In this document: positions 11,510 through 20,035 of the stretch, piece by piece
How the letters are laid out: every line of letters begins with the position of its first letter
Position numbering within the stretch: the first letter of the stretch is position 1
Program-made: the position numbers and the translations under genes
DNA from: Hydractinia symbiolongicarpus
Lineage: Eukaryota > Cnidaria > Hydrozoa > Anthoathecata > Hydractiniidae
NCBI RefSeq assembly: GCF_029227915.1
Contig: NC_079879.1
Location: 7,132,001-7,196,000 of the forward strand
Direction of reading: 5' to 3'
Length of the DNA stretch: 64,000 nt
Notes under the pieces: generated by a model
Seen by the model: the letters and a program-made list of their open reading frames with translations, nothing else
The model's database searches: none
Told to the model about the DNA's origin: nothing

Positions 11510-12306
11510 GAAGCAGACTGTACTTGGTACCAAAAGCGCATCCAAACAGTGAATGTCCCAGTGTTGAATGGAGAATTTCATTTTCGTTACCGGAAAAAAT
11601 TCTTATGCTTCACTTAAGTGATGTACACCGCAAAGTGTATTTACTTTTTAAATCGTTGCATAAACATATTTTCGACAAGAAGGTGAAAAGTTATGTTTTG
11701 AAAACAACATTTTTATGGCGATTGGATGAGTACACTGCAGAAGATTTATATACAGGCGAAGAAAAATTGTTTCATTTTGTGAAGGGTTTATTTGAAAAAC
11801 TTTTGCAATTTTTTGAGAATAAGTTTGTTCCAAATTATTTCCTTCCACAGGCAAATATTCTTTCTGAGAATGTAGTGTCAGATATTGACCAAGTGATAGG
11901 TAACTTGAAAGGCCTTATCAATAGATTAGAGAAGAAAATTTTAGAGCATTTTGCGTTTTTTCGCTATTTCTGGTTTAAGAAGAATTTTCGAAAGTGGTCT
12001 AAGAAAGGAAACCTCCCTTACACTGTGGAGGAAGCTGCAGGTGAAGCTTCAGTAGCCAAATTTGACCTTTTACAACCACAACTTAGTATGTTAAATGATC
12101 TCGAATTTGGTGCTACGATTATGCTAGAGCTGTACTATACAGTTCTGTGTTGGTGCATCTACGAAAATTCCTATCACAATGGGTCGTTAATATTGCGAGA
12201 TAGATTGCGTGCTTTGCAAGATTTCCTTCCCCAAGACATGAAATTAAGTGATGGTGTTATAAAGGAAGAAATGATTGAAGAGTTTGCTAAGTTTACTCAC
12301 ACCTTG
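11510..12306 (+). CDS. Mab-21/cGAS-like protein, exon 2, part upstream of the Polinton
   Basis: The acceptor CTGTTTTTAG opens in the phase left by exon 1. The segment begins with the Mab-21 signature region (VEWRISFSLPEKILM), the VHRKVYLLFKSL helix and the VKSYVLKTTFLWRLDE segment. FVPNYFLPQANIL marks the end of the Mab-21 domain. An all-helical C-terminal extension follows. The frame reaches the 5-bp duplication CCTTG at a complete codon. Reading on into the inverted repeat adds only 24 foreign codons before a stop at 12376-12378, so the allele with the insertion would encode a truncated product. Confidence 0.78.
12302..12306. repeat. Polinton target-site duplication, left copy
   Basis: CCTTG immediately precedes the AGAGATAGG terminus and is repeated at 28302-28306 after the other terminus. 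Confidence 0.85.
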
Positions 12307-12618
12307 AGAGATAGGAAAAGGCGGATCCTAGGACAATCATGTCAAATAAGCGGGCATCCACGTCAAATCAACGTTTAGCGATTAATATGTTGTACCACTT
12401 TACGTTAAATTATAGATCATCCACGTCAAATCAACGATAGAAGGGTCCATAAAATCCGTTAGCACTTTACCACTTTACGTTAAATTATAGATCATCCACG
12501 TTAAATCAACGATATCTGTCCAAATCCCCCACCCCCCGTCGTGTCCCAATGGGTCCCTCCCCACCCTCATCTGTCGTGCCCTATAAATTATAGTGATATG
12601 TGTCTATAATGTCCTCTT
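12307..12618 (+). repeat. Polinton left terminal inverted repeat
   Basis: 312 bp matching the reverse complement of 27967-28301 with few mismatches. It contains roughly 75-bp subrepeats, each with ATCCACGTCAAATCAACG-like and CTTTACGTTAAATTATAGAT words. Relative to the right end it lacks about 21 bp near 12376 and 2 bp near 12602. Confidence 0.92.
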
Positions 12619-12637
12619 TACCAGAAACAAGTAAAGA
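12615..12637 (-). terminator. 3'-end hairpin after the OB-like gene
   Basis: TCTTTAC and GTAAAGA arms (7 bp) around a 9-base loop, about 20 bases beyond the stop of the minus-strand gene at 12658-13008. The loop words (CCAGAAACA) and arms closely resemble the hairpin after the integrase (21310-21334). The function as a transcript 3'-end signal is inferred. Confidence 0.5.
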
Positions 12638-12657
12638 TGATTGCAATGTTGCAAGGT

Positions 12658-13008
12658 TTAGCGCCACATAATGTCATAACTGAAGAATCGATTTTGATGA
12701 TTATTCTGAGATTGTTTGAGACCATTTGATCTGATAAAGGCATCACCCTTCCAACCATAATCCTTCAATTCAACACAAAGTCTTGTGGGCAACCATGTCT
12801 TATATTTATTTCCTATTCTATCTTGAACCTCCGCATACATAGATTTTTCAGAAAGAGCACCAGGTCCCGATATTTCCATCTCTTTCACATATTTAACAAG
12901 GTAAATATCGTTTTTAGGTAGCTCTCTCCACTTTATGATTGGAGTAACTTGTTCTATGTTTTGTTCAAATTCTTCAACTGTTGGAAAAGCCATTGTGTTT
13001 ATATTCAC
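12658..13008 (-). CDS. small Polinton protein, possibly OB-fold/ssDNA-binding-like
   Basis: 116 residues from the first ATG, or 111 from the second (MAFPTVEEF). The core reads as a short beta-rich protein: NDIYLVKYVKEM, then an EVQDRIGNKYKTWLPTRL segment with a Gly-Asn turn and a Leu-Pro-x-Arg motif, then further strands. This strand-turn-LPxR pattern resembles small proteins often found in virus-like elements of invertebrates and could be an OB fold. That is inference from pattern only. It is the last gene of a two-gene minus-strand pair behind the gene at 13040-14254, with a TATA-like stretch (TATAAAGAGATATAA) on the minus strand just upstream (13013-13027). A hairpin follows the stop. Confidence 0.6.
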   Translation of the reverse strand: MNINTMAFPTVEEFEQNIEQVTPIIKWRELPKNDIYLVKYVKEMEISGPGALSEKSMYAEVQDRIGNKYKTWLPTRLCVELKDYGWKGDAFIRSNGLKQSQNNHQNRFFSYDIMWR

Positions 13009-13039
13009 GATTATATCTCTTTATACCACTTTCAAGATT

Positions 13040-14254
13040 CTATCGGAAAGCATACCATATACCAAATGCCGTGGTCAAAGATAATATCAGAGCGATCTTC
13101 TCATCTTCATGTGTACTACCACCGGTACTACTGGTGATACCAGCGCTACCGGTAATGTGTTTATCTGTAGTATCCACGTGGTGTACGGTAATGTGTTTAT
13201 CAGGATGTACAGGATGGATATCAGGATGATCGGGTGTTACCGGCTTTTTTTTAGTTATCTTTTTATGTGATTCGGTTGTTTTTTCGGTAACATTGACCTT
13301 TCGATTAATACCGATGGTAAGATCCTCACCAGATATCAAAATCTTGTTGTTGTAACCCACCACACCCGTCTTAATTCTGAGATTCATGTCACTAGGTATC
13401 ATATAAATACCTTGTCCAACCGAATAATCAACCTTACTTGAAGCGTAGTTTAACGTATCCTGATAACGTTTAATGTCCTCCTGAATATCAACCCTACGGT
13501 TAACAATGTCTTCAAGGTTATTCATAAAAACTCTTTGGGCGGTCAGAGCACTTGAATCATTACCAAGGATGGAGGAGCGTGCTGAGGCCTGAGAACTAAG
13601 AACAAGATAGGCATAGGCCCTAACACTGCTTGAGATCTTCACAAGGCCCGTTTTTGTAAATCCATCGGATTTTTCCACAATCCACCGCGTCATGGAGTCG
13701 TTAGTGAAATAACTCAACCCGGGAGTTGGATAGTCTTTACGTCTTTTTTGATATGAACTGAAAAAGTACTGACCTCTGTATTTCATGGGGTTGGAATCAA
13801 CATCATACTCGCCACAGATTTTTAGAAATTCCTCATTTGAATAGGGATTATCATATTGATTAAAACTATTCTCAAAGGGTAGAGGTGTCTGCAGGCGCTT
13901 AATGATTCGTCTAATGTGATAATACACATGAAAACGATATATTGACCTGACCATAGATCTACCATCATTAAGGTGTTCGGAACTTACCCCACAGGCACTT
14001 GAAGCGCACCAAGTGGCGAAATTTAGCTGGGTTTGCCATAGTCTAAAAGGTTGCTCATTCCAAATTCTCATACGTTGCGCGTTTTGACTAAGTTCATAAT
14101 TGGTAAAAATATTAGGAAAGGAAGCGGGGAAAGAACCACTTTCAGACACAATAATAGCCTGTTTGTACAGATCCCTAGCGCTCAATATTTGAAGATCCAG
14201 ACCTCCATTTGGTTTATATGTCGCATTTGGGTTATATCTGAAAATGTCATCCAT
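13040..14254 (-). CDS. conserved Polinton protein with C-terminal membrane anchor
   Basis: 404 residues. The N-terminal two thirds contain the conserved-looking stretch RIWNEQPFRLWQTQLNFATW with ASSACGVS after it, then HVYYHIRRIIKRLQTPLPFE and a Ser/Ala-rich helical part. A Thr/His/Lys/Pro-rich low-complexity stalk (about residues 320-385) leads to one hydrophobic segment (IALILSLTTAFGIWYAF) at the very C-terminus, so it is probably tail-anchored in a membrane. I recognise the type as one of the uncharacterised conserved proteins of Polintons. No enzymatic motif is visible. It is transcribed divergently from the capsid block across only 38 bp. Confidence 0.8.
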   Translation of the reverse strand: MDDIFRYNPNATYKPNGGLDLQILSARDLYKQAIIVSESGSFPASFPNIFTNYELSQNAQRMRIWNEQPFRLWQTQLNFATWCASSACGVSSEHLNDGRSMVRSIYRFHVYYHIRRIIKRLQTPLPFENSFNQYDNPYSNEEFLKICGEYDVDSNPMKYRGQYFFSSYQKRRKDYPTPGLSYFTNDSMTRWIVEKSDGFTKTGLVKISSSVRAYAYLVLSSQASARSSILGNDSSALTAQRVFMNNLEDIVNRRVDIQEDIKRYQDTLNYASSKVDYSVGQGIYMIPSDMNLRIKTGVVGYNNKILISGEDLTIGINRKVNVTEKTTESHKKITKKKPVTPDHPDIHPVHPDKHITVHHVDTTDKHITGSAGITSSTGGSTHEDEKIALILSLTTAFGIWYAFR

Positions 14255-14292
14255 TCTTTGATTTAAATATATTCACAATCTCTAATATAATA
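14255..14292. promoter_or_regulatory. 38-bp bidirectional promoter region
   Basis: The whole space between the divergent start codons at 14254 (-) and 14293 (+) is 38 bp of AT-rich sequence with TTTAAATATATT and TCTAATATAATAATG words. A TTAGAG word on the minus strand resembles TTTAGAGG in the other divergent gap (20036-20075). Both promoters must lie here or inside the genes. Confidence 0.5.
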
Positions 14293-14853
14293 ATGTATAT
14301 CACAATAAAGGACGTAAATAGCGAGAAGAAAATCTATTTGTATCAACCGATAGACAACTCGCATGGTACAAAGGAGGTTGCGATCGTGGAGACGTTTTCA
14401 GACAATGTCACATATGTGGTTGCAGATCCAATAGATATACTCTTGGTGGATGGAGTTACCAAGGTTAGGTTACTACAGGGTCAGCACTACACGGGGAGGG
14501 AGTTGAATTCAATCGTGAGAGGTGTTGTAAAATCAACACAACTAGCTATAAAATCTAAGTTGGGTAAAATATTCAATCTAGGGGGTATAACAGAACTACA
14601 TTTTAATCTTAATGAATTGGATAATTCATTAAATCTTAAAGATGGTGAATATAGCAACAACCTGATGACATATCATATATCCGAGTATGGTGATTTCACA
14701 TTTAATGAACCGAAAAACCCACAATATAAGAAACTAAAGAAAGGTTTACTTCAATCACTTACCATGAGAGTCACGGGTCAGGATGGTAAGGTGCTATGGG
14801 GTGGTATGAAGACAACAGTTACCCTACACATAAGAGATACGGTGGACGGATGA
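14293..14853 (+). CDS. candidate Polinton minor capsid (penton, single jelly-roll) protein
   Basis: 186 residues, beta-rich by appearance, directly before the major capsid gene, as the minor capsid gene usually is. The C-terminal part holds GDFTFNEPKNPQYKKLKKG, a Leu-rich strand pair and a final TTVTLHIRD strand. The alternation fits a single jelly-roll capsomer base. Single jelly-roll pentons of this kind occupy the vertices in adenovirus-like capsids. The assignment rests on position and strand pattern. The gene is the first of a plus-strand block running to 18725. Confidence 0.65.
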   Translation: MYITIKDVNSEKKIYLYQPIDNSHGTKEVAIVETFSDNVTYVVADPIDILLVDGVTKVRLLQGQHYTGRELNSIVRGVVKSTQLAIKSKLGKIFNLGGITELHFNLNELDNSLNLKDGEYSNNLMTYHISEYGDFTFNEPKNPQYKKLKKGLLQSLTMRVTGQDGKVLWGGMKTTVTLHIRDTVDG

Positions 14854-14913
14854 TACATATAGCTAGCATTAACCGAATTAAAGTAAAATAAAATAAAAGT
14901 AATATGGAATAGC

Positions 14914-16233
14914 ATGGAATACGGGAAAAAGTTAAACCCAGAACGTTCACTTAGAATCGCACATGGCGTAAAAGGAACGCATCAAAAAGTAATTGTCACT
15001 CACAACCCAAGTGAGATTGATCAGAACCAGTTACTCCTGATTAGGTTCCCTAATTTAGGTAACGATGATGTCATTGTTCCGGGTACTTCGAAACTAAGTT
15101 TCGACATTGATCTCGAATCAAAAGCCGACACGAAGAGAACATTGGTCTCTAACATCGGGAGGGCAATTGTTAAAAAGCTAGCTATCAAGTTCGAGGGTAC
15201 CGAGATTCTGAGCATTGATGACTTTGATCTTTTCGGATGCTACAGAGATTTATGGCTGACAAAGCATGAGAAGGGAAACTCAATCAGACAGGGTATCATA
15301 TCCGATGATGGGTGCACGGAAAATTGCATGAAACTGAGAGTTGGAGCCGCGGATAAAGATACATCGGAGGTCGCGGACAAAGCCATTTATGATGCATACA
15401 AAAACAAGTTCACCATACCACTAGATTTTGAAATGTTGGATAGCACGATTCCATATTATCAGGCTGGATTAGGTAATAGGCTGTGTTATGAGATAACATT
15501 CAACAATTACGACAGGGTAGTACTATCAACACCTACCAAACCTTCGGGTTCCGCCACGGCACCGGCGCCGGATGCTAAATACAAAATCTCCAACATATCT
15601 CTGGAATATGAGATTGTGACACAACCGACACTTGCCAGATTCATATCAAATGAATACGAAAACATGGCCGTGCTCTATGACAGATTCTTGAGACATAGAC
15701 AAATTAGGGTGGATAAGTCAGACACAACGTGGAATTGGTCATTCAATACACCATGCAAGTCCCTGAAGGGTATATTGGTTCTGTTTAAGGAAGAGAAAGC
15801 TTACAAACGAGATACAGGTAGGTTCTACAATCCTAAGATCAAAAAGGTATCCGCCATAGTTGAGGGTAAGCCTAACCAACTTTTCGTTCAGGGGATGCAA
15901 CCGTTTGAGCATTATGGTGAAATATGCAAGTATTTCGCTGAGGGTAAGCAAAGGGATGGTAATGCAGGTGAAATACAAAAACATTTGCAACTACATGATG
16001 TGAAGGTCGCGGACTACCTAACCACGAAATATGCTCTATGGCTGGATTTCAGAACCATAGATGAAAACTCACTGCATGGGACCGGTCGACGGATTGAAAA
16101 TGCGAGCGAGGGCATCACACTGCAAGTTGAAAAGACGGCCGAGGCAGCGGGATCCTTAAACGCCTACATATATCTAATCATGGATGCTCAATTAAATATT
16201 CAAAACGGTGAAATTATGGATGTACTATATTAA
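14914..16233 (+). CDS. MCP: Polinton major capsid protein (double jelly-roll)
   Basis: 439 residues. The N-terminal part (NQLLLIRFPNLGNDDVIVPG, SFDIDL, NIGRAIVKKLAIKFEG, FDLFGCYRDLW) is the typical opening of Polinton major capsid proteins, whose two jelly-roll domains form trimeric hexons. The length fits the family. The start is the first ATG after a 60-bp AT-rich gap following the minor capsid gene. The stop is one base before the ATG of the packaging ATPase, so the two are tightly coupled. The frame is intact, unlike the polymerase and integrase. Confidence 0.85.
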   Translation: MEYGKKLNPERSLRIAHGVKGTHQKVIVTHNPSEIDQNQLLLIRFPNLGNDDVIVPGTSKLSFDIDLESKADTKRTLVSNIGRAIVKKLAIKFEGTEILSIDDFDLFGCYRDLWLTKHEKGNSIRQGIISDDGCTENCMKLRVGAADKDTSEVADKAIYDAYKNKFTIPLDFEMLDSTIPYYQAGLGNRLCYEITFNNYDRVVLSTPTKPSGSATAPAPDAKYKISNISLEYEIVTQPTLARFISNEYENMAVLYDRFLRHRQIRVDKSDTTWNWSFNTPCKSLKGILVLFKEEKAYKRDTGRFYNPKIKKVSAIVEGKPNQLFVQGMQPFEHYGEICKYFAEGKQRDGNAGEIQKHLQLHDVKVADYLTTKYALWLDFRTIDENSLHGTGRRIENASEGITLQVEKTAEAAGSLNAYIYLIMDAQLNIQNGEIMDVLY

Positions 16234-16234
16234 G

Positions 16235-16831
16235 ATGGACTACATGAAAGATCCTCACACGGCACTATTCGTCGGTCCAACGGGCTGCGGAAAATCCAAA
16301 CGCGTTGTAACGCTGCTAGAGAGTGAATACTTTGATCACTTTGATTTCATTGTGATTATATGTCCAACATTAAGATGGAACAAGACATATATGTGTCGAA
16401 AATGGTTCTGGAGGGATAAATATGTGATTCTAATTGAACCCATGGGTATGTTGTATGAATGGATCCAAAAGATGACGGATTTCTGTGCCGGATACAAAAC
16501 ATTATTCCTGATCGATGACATCATAGCAGATGAGAAACTGGACAAAAAGAGGCAACCATTGCTGGAGCTGGCCATCAGTGGTCGTCATCGAAACCACACC
16601 ATGTGGCTACTCACACAATCATACACCGCGATACCGAAGAACTTACAAAGGCAGGCAAAAATGTTATATGTGTGGTATCCGAAGGACAGACATGATCTCG
16701 CAACTATCCACGAGGAGAATGATGTCATTGAATCATCGGAGATCCAGAAGGTTAAGGAAAGGCTAAAAGATGGTAAATATACACATTTAGTCATGAGGAT
16801 GGAGCATCCAAGAACCTACGTGATTTGCTAG
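16235..16831 (+). CDS. genome-packaging ATPase (FtsK/HerA, A32-like)
   Basis: 198 residues when started at 16235, one base after the capsid stop. The start at 16208 would lie inside the capsid gene. Walker A is GPTGCGKS at residues 14-21, and Walker B is LFLIDDI at 90-96. An LLTQSYTAIPKNLQRQA segment follows, typical of the sensor/arginine-finger part of A32-like packaging motors. Such ATPases pump the linear genome into the capsid. A perfect 11-bp hairpin follows 12 bases after the stop. Confidence 0.9.
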   Translation: MDYMKDPHTALFVGPTGCGKSKRVVTLLESEYFDHFDFIVIICPTLRWNKTYMCRKWFWRDKYVILIEPMGMLYEWIQKMTDFCAGYKTLFLIDDIIADEKLDKKRQPLLELAISGRHRNHTMWLLTQSYTAIPKNLQRQAKMLYVWYPKDRHDLATIHEENDVIESSEIQKVKERLKDGKYTHLVMRMEHPRTYVIC

Positions 16832-16843
16832 ATTGGAAGTTTT

Positions 16844-16868
16844 TTTGTTACAAGACCCTTGTAACAAA
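16844..16868 (+). terminator. GTTAC-type 3'-end hairpin (11-bp stem)
   Basis: TTTGTTACAAG, loop ACC, CTTGTAACAAA, preceded by extra T residues, 12 bases after the ATPase stop. It shares its outer arm with three other intergenic palindromes of the element. Confidence 0.65.
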
Positions 16869-16898
16869 TCTATAGGGAAACTACAGTACTATCCTATA

Positions 16899-17504
16899 AT
16901 GATAGAATATATAAATTTCATATTACTGGTGATAGCTGTAGTGCTATTGCTGGTATTGGTTAGTTTCTGTCTTTTTTGTATTAAAAAATACCTATCGCTA
17001 TTGAAAATGGCTGAAAACGCAATTGATAACCTAATTTTTATCGAGGACCAGGATGATGGGAAGAGACAGAAATTGCTTGAGTGCGTGCTGACTGGAAATA
17101 GCAAGCTATATCTGGGGAAGATGTATACGGAGGCGGAGATCCAGAAGCTCAAGAATGATGAGGTGGATAAACTGTTCACCATATACGAGGCTAAACTGTC
17201 CGGTCAAATGGTAAAGTCTCTAGGGGAGTCAATAATCCACATGTACTCCCTGGGTGCCTGTACGGTCCTAGGTATAAAAAATCAAAAAGCGCTGAGTGAT
17301 GACCTGGAGAATGACCCATTCCTAAACTCGGCACTCCAAAGGTTCACATGTGATCTATATTATAAGTTCGGATCACTACTATCACCAATCAGCGTAGGTT
17401 TAATAACCGGTAGACATTATATCGCGGGAAAAAATTTAAACAATATCGATACGGATACTAAAGATGTCGGATACTCCAGTTCAGGTGACAACGAAGAACC
17501 CTAA
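16899..17504 (+). CDS. conserved Polinton membrane protein
   Basis: 201 residues when started at 16899. The in-frame ATG at 16833 would make the protein span the hairpin at 16844-16868, so I prefer the later start, which opens MIEYINF directly into a membrane span (FILLVIAVVLLLVLVSFCLF). The rest is mostly helical and soluble: EAEIQKLKNDEVDKLFTIYE, then ESIIHMYSLGACTVLGIKN and a C-terminal GLITGRHY segment. It is of a recurring Polinton-associated type without known function. The last 41 bases overlap the next gene in another frame. Confidence 0.7.
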   Translation: MIEYINFILLVIAVVLLLVLVSFCLFCIKKYLSLLKMAENAIDNLIFIEDQDDGKRQKLLECVLTGNSKLYLGKMYTEAEIQKLKNDEVDKLFTIYEAKLSGQMVKSLGESIIHMYSLGACTVLGIKNQKALSDDLENDPFLNSALQRFTCDLYYKFGSLLSPISVGLITGRHYIAGKNLNNIDTDTKDVGYSSSGDNEEP

Positions 17505-17865
17505 AAAGGTTGAGGCTGGTAAGAGGCTGGCTGAATGCAACCGTAAAAATAGGGAAGAATATAAAAGATTGCTCATGGCTCAGACGGAGGCACAGTCGGC
17601 ACCTCAGACACAAACTCAGCCGGCACCTCAGACACAGTTGGAGGATCCTAAGGATATTGTCATTGAGGATTCTGTGACAGATGGTCCTAAACACGGTGGA
17701 GTGAACTACACAATAATTGGTGGTGATGGTGTGATAGTTATGGTACTAATTGGTGCTTATTTCGTTTATAAAAGTAAGGACAAAAATATTAAGGTGAGGG
17801 GTACCCCACCAAGTAACCCAGGTAATAAAAAAACTATGAGAATAAGTAAACTTGAAATGGAATAA
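17464..17865 (+). CDS. small single-pass Polinton protein
   Basis: 133 residues overlapping the previous gene by 41 bp. A basic start (NPKKVEAGKRLAECNRKNRE) is followed by a Gln/Thr/Pro-rich tandem (QSAPQTQTQ, QPAPQTQ). One hydrophobic span (YTIIGGDGVIVMVLIGAYFVY) lies near residue 82-102, with a basic tail after it. The KxxxAGKRLAExNRK motif looks like a conserved viral-element module, but I know no function. An 18-bp palindrome follows 4 bases after the stop. Confidence 0.6.
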   Translation: MSDTPVQVTTKNPKKVEAGKRLAECNRKNREEYKRLLMAQTEAQSAPQTQTQPAPQTQLEDPKDIVIEDSVTDGPKHGGVNYTIIGGDGVIVMVLIGAYFVYKSKDKNIKVRGTPPSNPGNKKTMRISKLEME

Positions 17866-17869
17866 AGGG

Positions 17870-17887
17870 ATAATATCGCGATATTAT
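17870..17887 (+). terminator. 18-bp perfect palindrome after a gene
   Basis: ATAATATCGCGATATTAT, 4 bases beyond the stop of the gene at 17464-17865. Its sequence is unlike the GTTAC group but its position is the same. Confidence 0.5.
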
Positions 17888-17909
17888 AATCTTGAAGTAT
17901 ATATAAGAC

Positions 17910-18137
17910 ATGGATAAGAAAAGTATAGTCAACGATATTTATAAGGCATCGGTCGTATGCGTTTTCGCTGTAGGCTATTCAATGCTCGGGAAAAAGGTAT
18001 TAAAAATGACACCACCCTCAATTCAGAAGTTTGACCTGGAAGATACCGGAAAGCTTGTAGCCATAGTCGCTGCAAGTGAAATGACAAGAGAATATCTAGT
18101 TAAGCAAAAAATTATACCTGAAACTATAAATATATAA
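17910..18137 (+). CDS. small two-span membrane protein
   Basis: 75 residues, preceded by TATATATAAG. A first hydrophobic segment is ASVVCVFAVGYSMLG, and a second weaker one is LVAIVAASEM. The stop TAA shares its last A with the ATG of the next small frame (TAATG). No recognised family. Confidence 0.5.
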   Translation: MDKKSIVNDIYKASVVCVFAVGYSMLGKKVLKMTPPSIQKFDLEDTGKLVAIVAASEMTREYLVKQKIIPETINI

Positions 18138-18268
18138 TGTTGAGAATACTGGAATGGTTGGTCTGGGTTTTATGTCAACGTAAGAAAGTTGAGAGGATTT
18201 TACCCAAGGTGGAATACATGGAGGTGGATACGGATGTCATAGACTCGGAAGCTATCGTATTAAAATAA
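18137..18268 (+). CDS. 43-residue small protein
   Basis: It starts at the ATG that overlaps the upstream stop (TAATG), a sign of coupled genes. An amphipathic/hydrophobic start (MLRILEWLVWVLC) is followed by a basic patch (QRKKVER) and an acidic tail. It could be a membrane-active peptide. It is supported only by position, overlap and composition. Confidence 0.4.
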   Translation: MLRILEWLVWVLCQRKKVERILPKVEYMEVDTDVIDSEAIVLK

Positions 18269-18299
18269 CAACACTAAATTATACTGTAGTATATGAAAC

Positions 18300-18725
18300 A
18301 TGGCTTCAATTGCAATGATGTTGGGAGGTGCCTTCGCGAACGCTTTGGCTTTCACCGGATCAAGCTATCTCTTTTCAAGTTTATCCAAGGACAGGATAGA
18401 TAAGGAACGGAAGCGGCATGATCTAGCCATAGAACAACTGCAGAAGGCTCAGGTTATATGGCAACGTAAAAGACAAGAGAGGGTGGACTTTATCAATAAG
18501 CAGCTCAGACTTGAGAAGAAGGCCGAGGGTAAATTCACAGAGCTTGATGATGCCATGCGTGAATATAAAAAAGTGTTTGGAGGATCAACTCTCACGGATA
18601 TTCCACGCGAACCTGTATTGAGCGACTTTTATACACCCGCCAATGGCCAGCATGAACGGGAATTGGCATTTATCGCACTAAGCATGATTGGTGTTGGGGG
18701 TGCCGTGTGGTATTTCGAAAAATAG
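18300..18725 (+). CDS. conserved Polinton protein with coiled coil and two hydrophobic ends
   Basis: 141 residues. An N-terminal hydrophobic stretch (MLGGAFANALAFTGSSYLF) leads into a charged helix (KERKRHDLAIEQLQKAQVIW, then QRKRQERVDFINKQ). A C-terminal hydrophobic segment (FIALSMIGVGGAVWYF) follows. The RHDLAxEQLQKAQ signature recurs in cnidarian Polinton-type proteins I have seen, but the function is unknown. It is the last gene of the plus-strand capsid block and meets the minus-strand gene at 18782 tail to tail with a shared hairpin between them. Confidence 0.65.
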   Translation: MASIAMMLGGAFANALAFTGSSYLFSSLSKDRIDKERKRHDLAIEQLQKAQVIWQRKRQERVDFINKQLRLEKKAEGKFTELDDAMREYKKVFGGSTLTDIPREPVLSDFYTPANGQHERELAFIALSMIGVGGAVWYFEK

Positions 18726-18742
18726 TACGATACCACAGGTAT

Positions 18743-18767
18743 TATGTTACATGACACATGTAACATA
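18743..18767. terminator. hairpin between convergent genes
   Basis: TATGTTACATG, loop ACA, CATGTAACATA, a perfect 11-bp stem centred in the 56-bp gap between stops at 18725 (+) and 18782 (-). It again contains GTTAC/GTAAC. One symmetric signal could serve both transcripts. Confidence 0.6.
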
Positions 18768-18781
18768 TATTCCAGATTCCA

Positions 18782-20035
18782 CTAACGCTTTGTAACCATG
18801 TAGGTGTATATCAGACCTCCGATTCCAACTATCAAAGCCCAAAGGTTTTGACTCAACCAACCAACGGCTTCCTTTGCTCTATTTAGGATCCATGATACGA
18901 TGGATCCAATTATACCCGGTAGTGATGCGGCTGCGGCACCGGCTAATCTACCCAGGAGAGATCCTAGTGCGCTCAGCTTGTTCTTTATCCATTCCCTCGC
19001 ACCACCTTCGGTTTTTTCATGATTTTTTGTATTACCGGTGGATGACCCCCCACCCCCTGGTGTCAAAGCTTCTACTAGAAGGCCGATAACCATACCAAAT
19101 GCCGTTAGTACACTGACGATGGTGATACCCTGCTCACGGAATAGAGTTCGTATCTTTTCACACAATGTTGTATCTTTGCTAAGTACCTTGGCGATTGTCT
19201 CCTTGATGCTTTTTATTTGACTGTTAAGTTTACCCTTGAGGATATTGATACCATCCTGGTTAGCCTCCAACATATCGTTTAGCTTTTCCAACTCCTTGGC
19301 CACCTTCTCTCTCTGTTCATCTGTGTACGACGGATGTTCCAACTCCTTCAACTTTATTTCTTCCTTCTTGATGTTGTGTTCGATATCTACCTTTTTAGCG
19401 GTCGCGAGTTGGAGACTCCCCCGAATTTTTTGTACGGAACTATCCAATCCACGAATATCACCCGCGGGATATTCACCTCTCAGTGTACCATCATCGACCA
19501 GCGATACCAGGTCCTCCACACTGTTCACCACATCTCCAGATATTGTTTCTAATTCTATATCGGTCGCCGTTTCTATTTTATCAGGTGACGGTAGTCTCTC
19601 TTCTATTTTGTTTAGTCCGGCGGCCTGTCGGGGGGTTATACTACCTTTCGGTATATCGAACCCCAAACTGCGCAGCCTTTTCTTGCCAAGTAAATCTGCA
19701 ATGGTACCGGTAGACCTTAGAGATCCACCATGTGTCAGCGGTCTGTTATCACCCTTGTAGTATAGTTCACCACCACGAATCTCAAACAGATCGGTATGTA
19801 TCACACTCGGGTCCTCGTTTGGATATTTAGTTAGTAGCACCTCATAGAGTGATTTAACCCGTTCACTAGTAACTCTAGCTCGTTGAGAGGAGCCTCCACC
19901 GAATGATGTCTCCTTTTCATCGGGTGTGTGTATCTGTACCCGTGTGCGTTCCTTCGGTACCAGGGGCGTGGTTTCATCGGCACCCTCGTCGGTTTGACCA
20001 TGTTCACCAAACGGATCAATATCAATGTCCGCCAT
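18782..20035 (-). CDS. Polinton coiled-coil protein with C-terminal membrane domain
   Basis: 417 residues from the ATG at 20035 (MADIDIDPFGEHG). The longer frame from 20125 would overlap the divergent gene at 20076. In order: an acidic N-terminus with a TPLVPKERTRVQ stretch, a soluble middle, a coiled coil (about residues 205-290, many Lys/Glu heptads), then a hydrophobic segment (GITIVSVLTAFGMVIGLLVEALTPGGGG). A linker is followed by a Gly/Ala-rich membrane region (LPGIIGSIVSWILNRAKEAV) and a last span (LWALIVGIGGLIYTYMV). The tail is of a recurring type in cnidarian Polintons. A structural or membrane role is inferred. Confidence 0.7.
   Translation of the reverse strand: MADIDIDPFGEHGQTDEGADETTPLVPKERTRVQIHTPDEKETSFGGGSSQRARVTSERVKSLYEVLLTKYPNEDPSVIHTDLFEIRGGELYYKGDNRPLTHGGSLRSTGTIADLLGKKRLRSLGFDIPKGSITPRQAAGLNKIEERLPSPDKIETATDIELETISGDVVNSVEDLVSLVDDGTLRGEYPAGDIRGLDSSVQKIRGSLQLATAKKVDIEHNIKKEEIKLKELEHPSYTDEQREKVAKELEKLNDMLEANQDGINILKGKLNSQIKSIKETIAKVLSKDTTLCEKIRTLFREQGITIVSVLTAFGMVIGLLVEALTPGGGGSSTGNTKNHEKTEGGAREWIKNKLSALGSLLGRLAGAAAASLPGIIGSIVSWILNRAKEAVGWLSQNLWALIVGIGGLIYTYMVTKR

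Noticed and set aside
16833-16898. Upstream start of the membrane protein at 16833
   Set aside because: The extra 22 codons are the ATPase 3' hairpin region; the start at 16899 leads directly into the membrane span.
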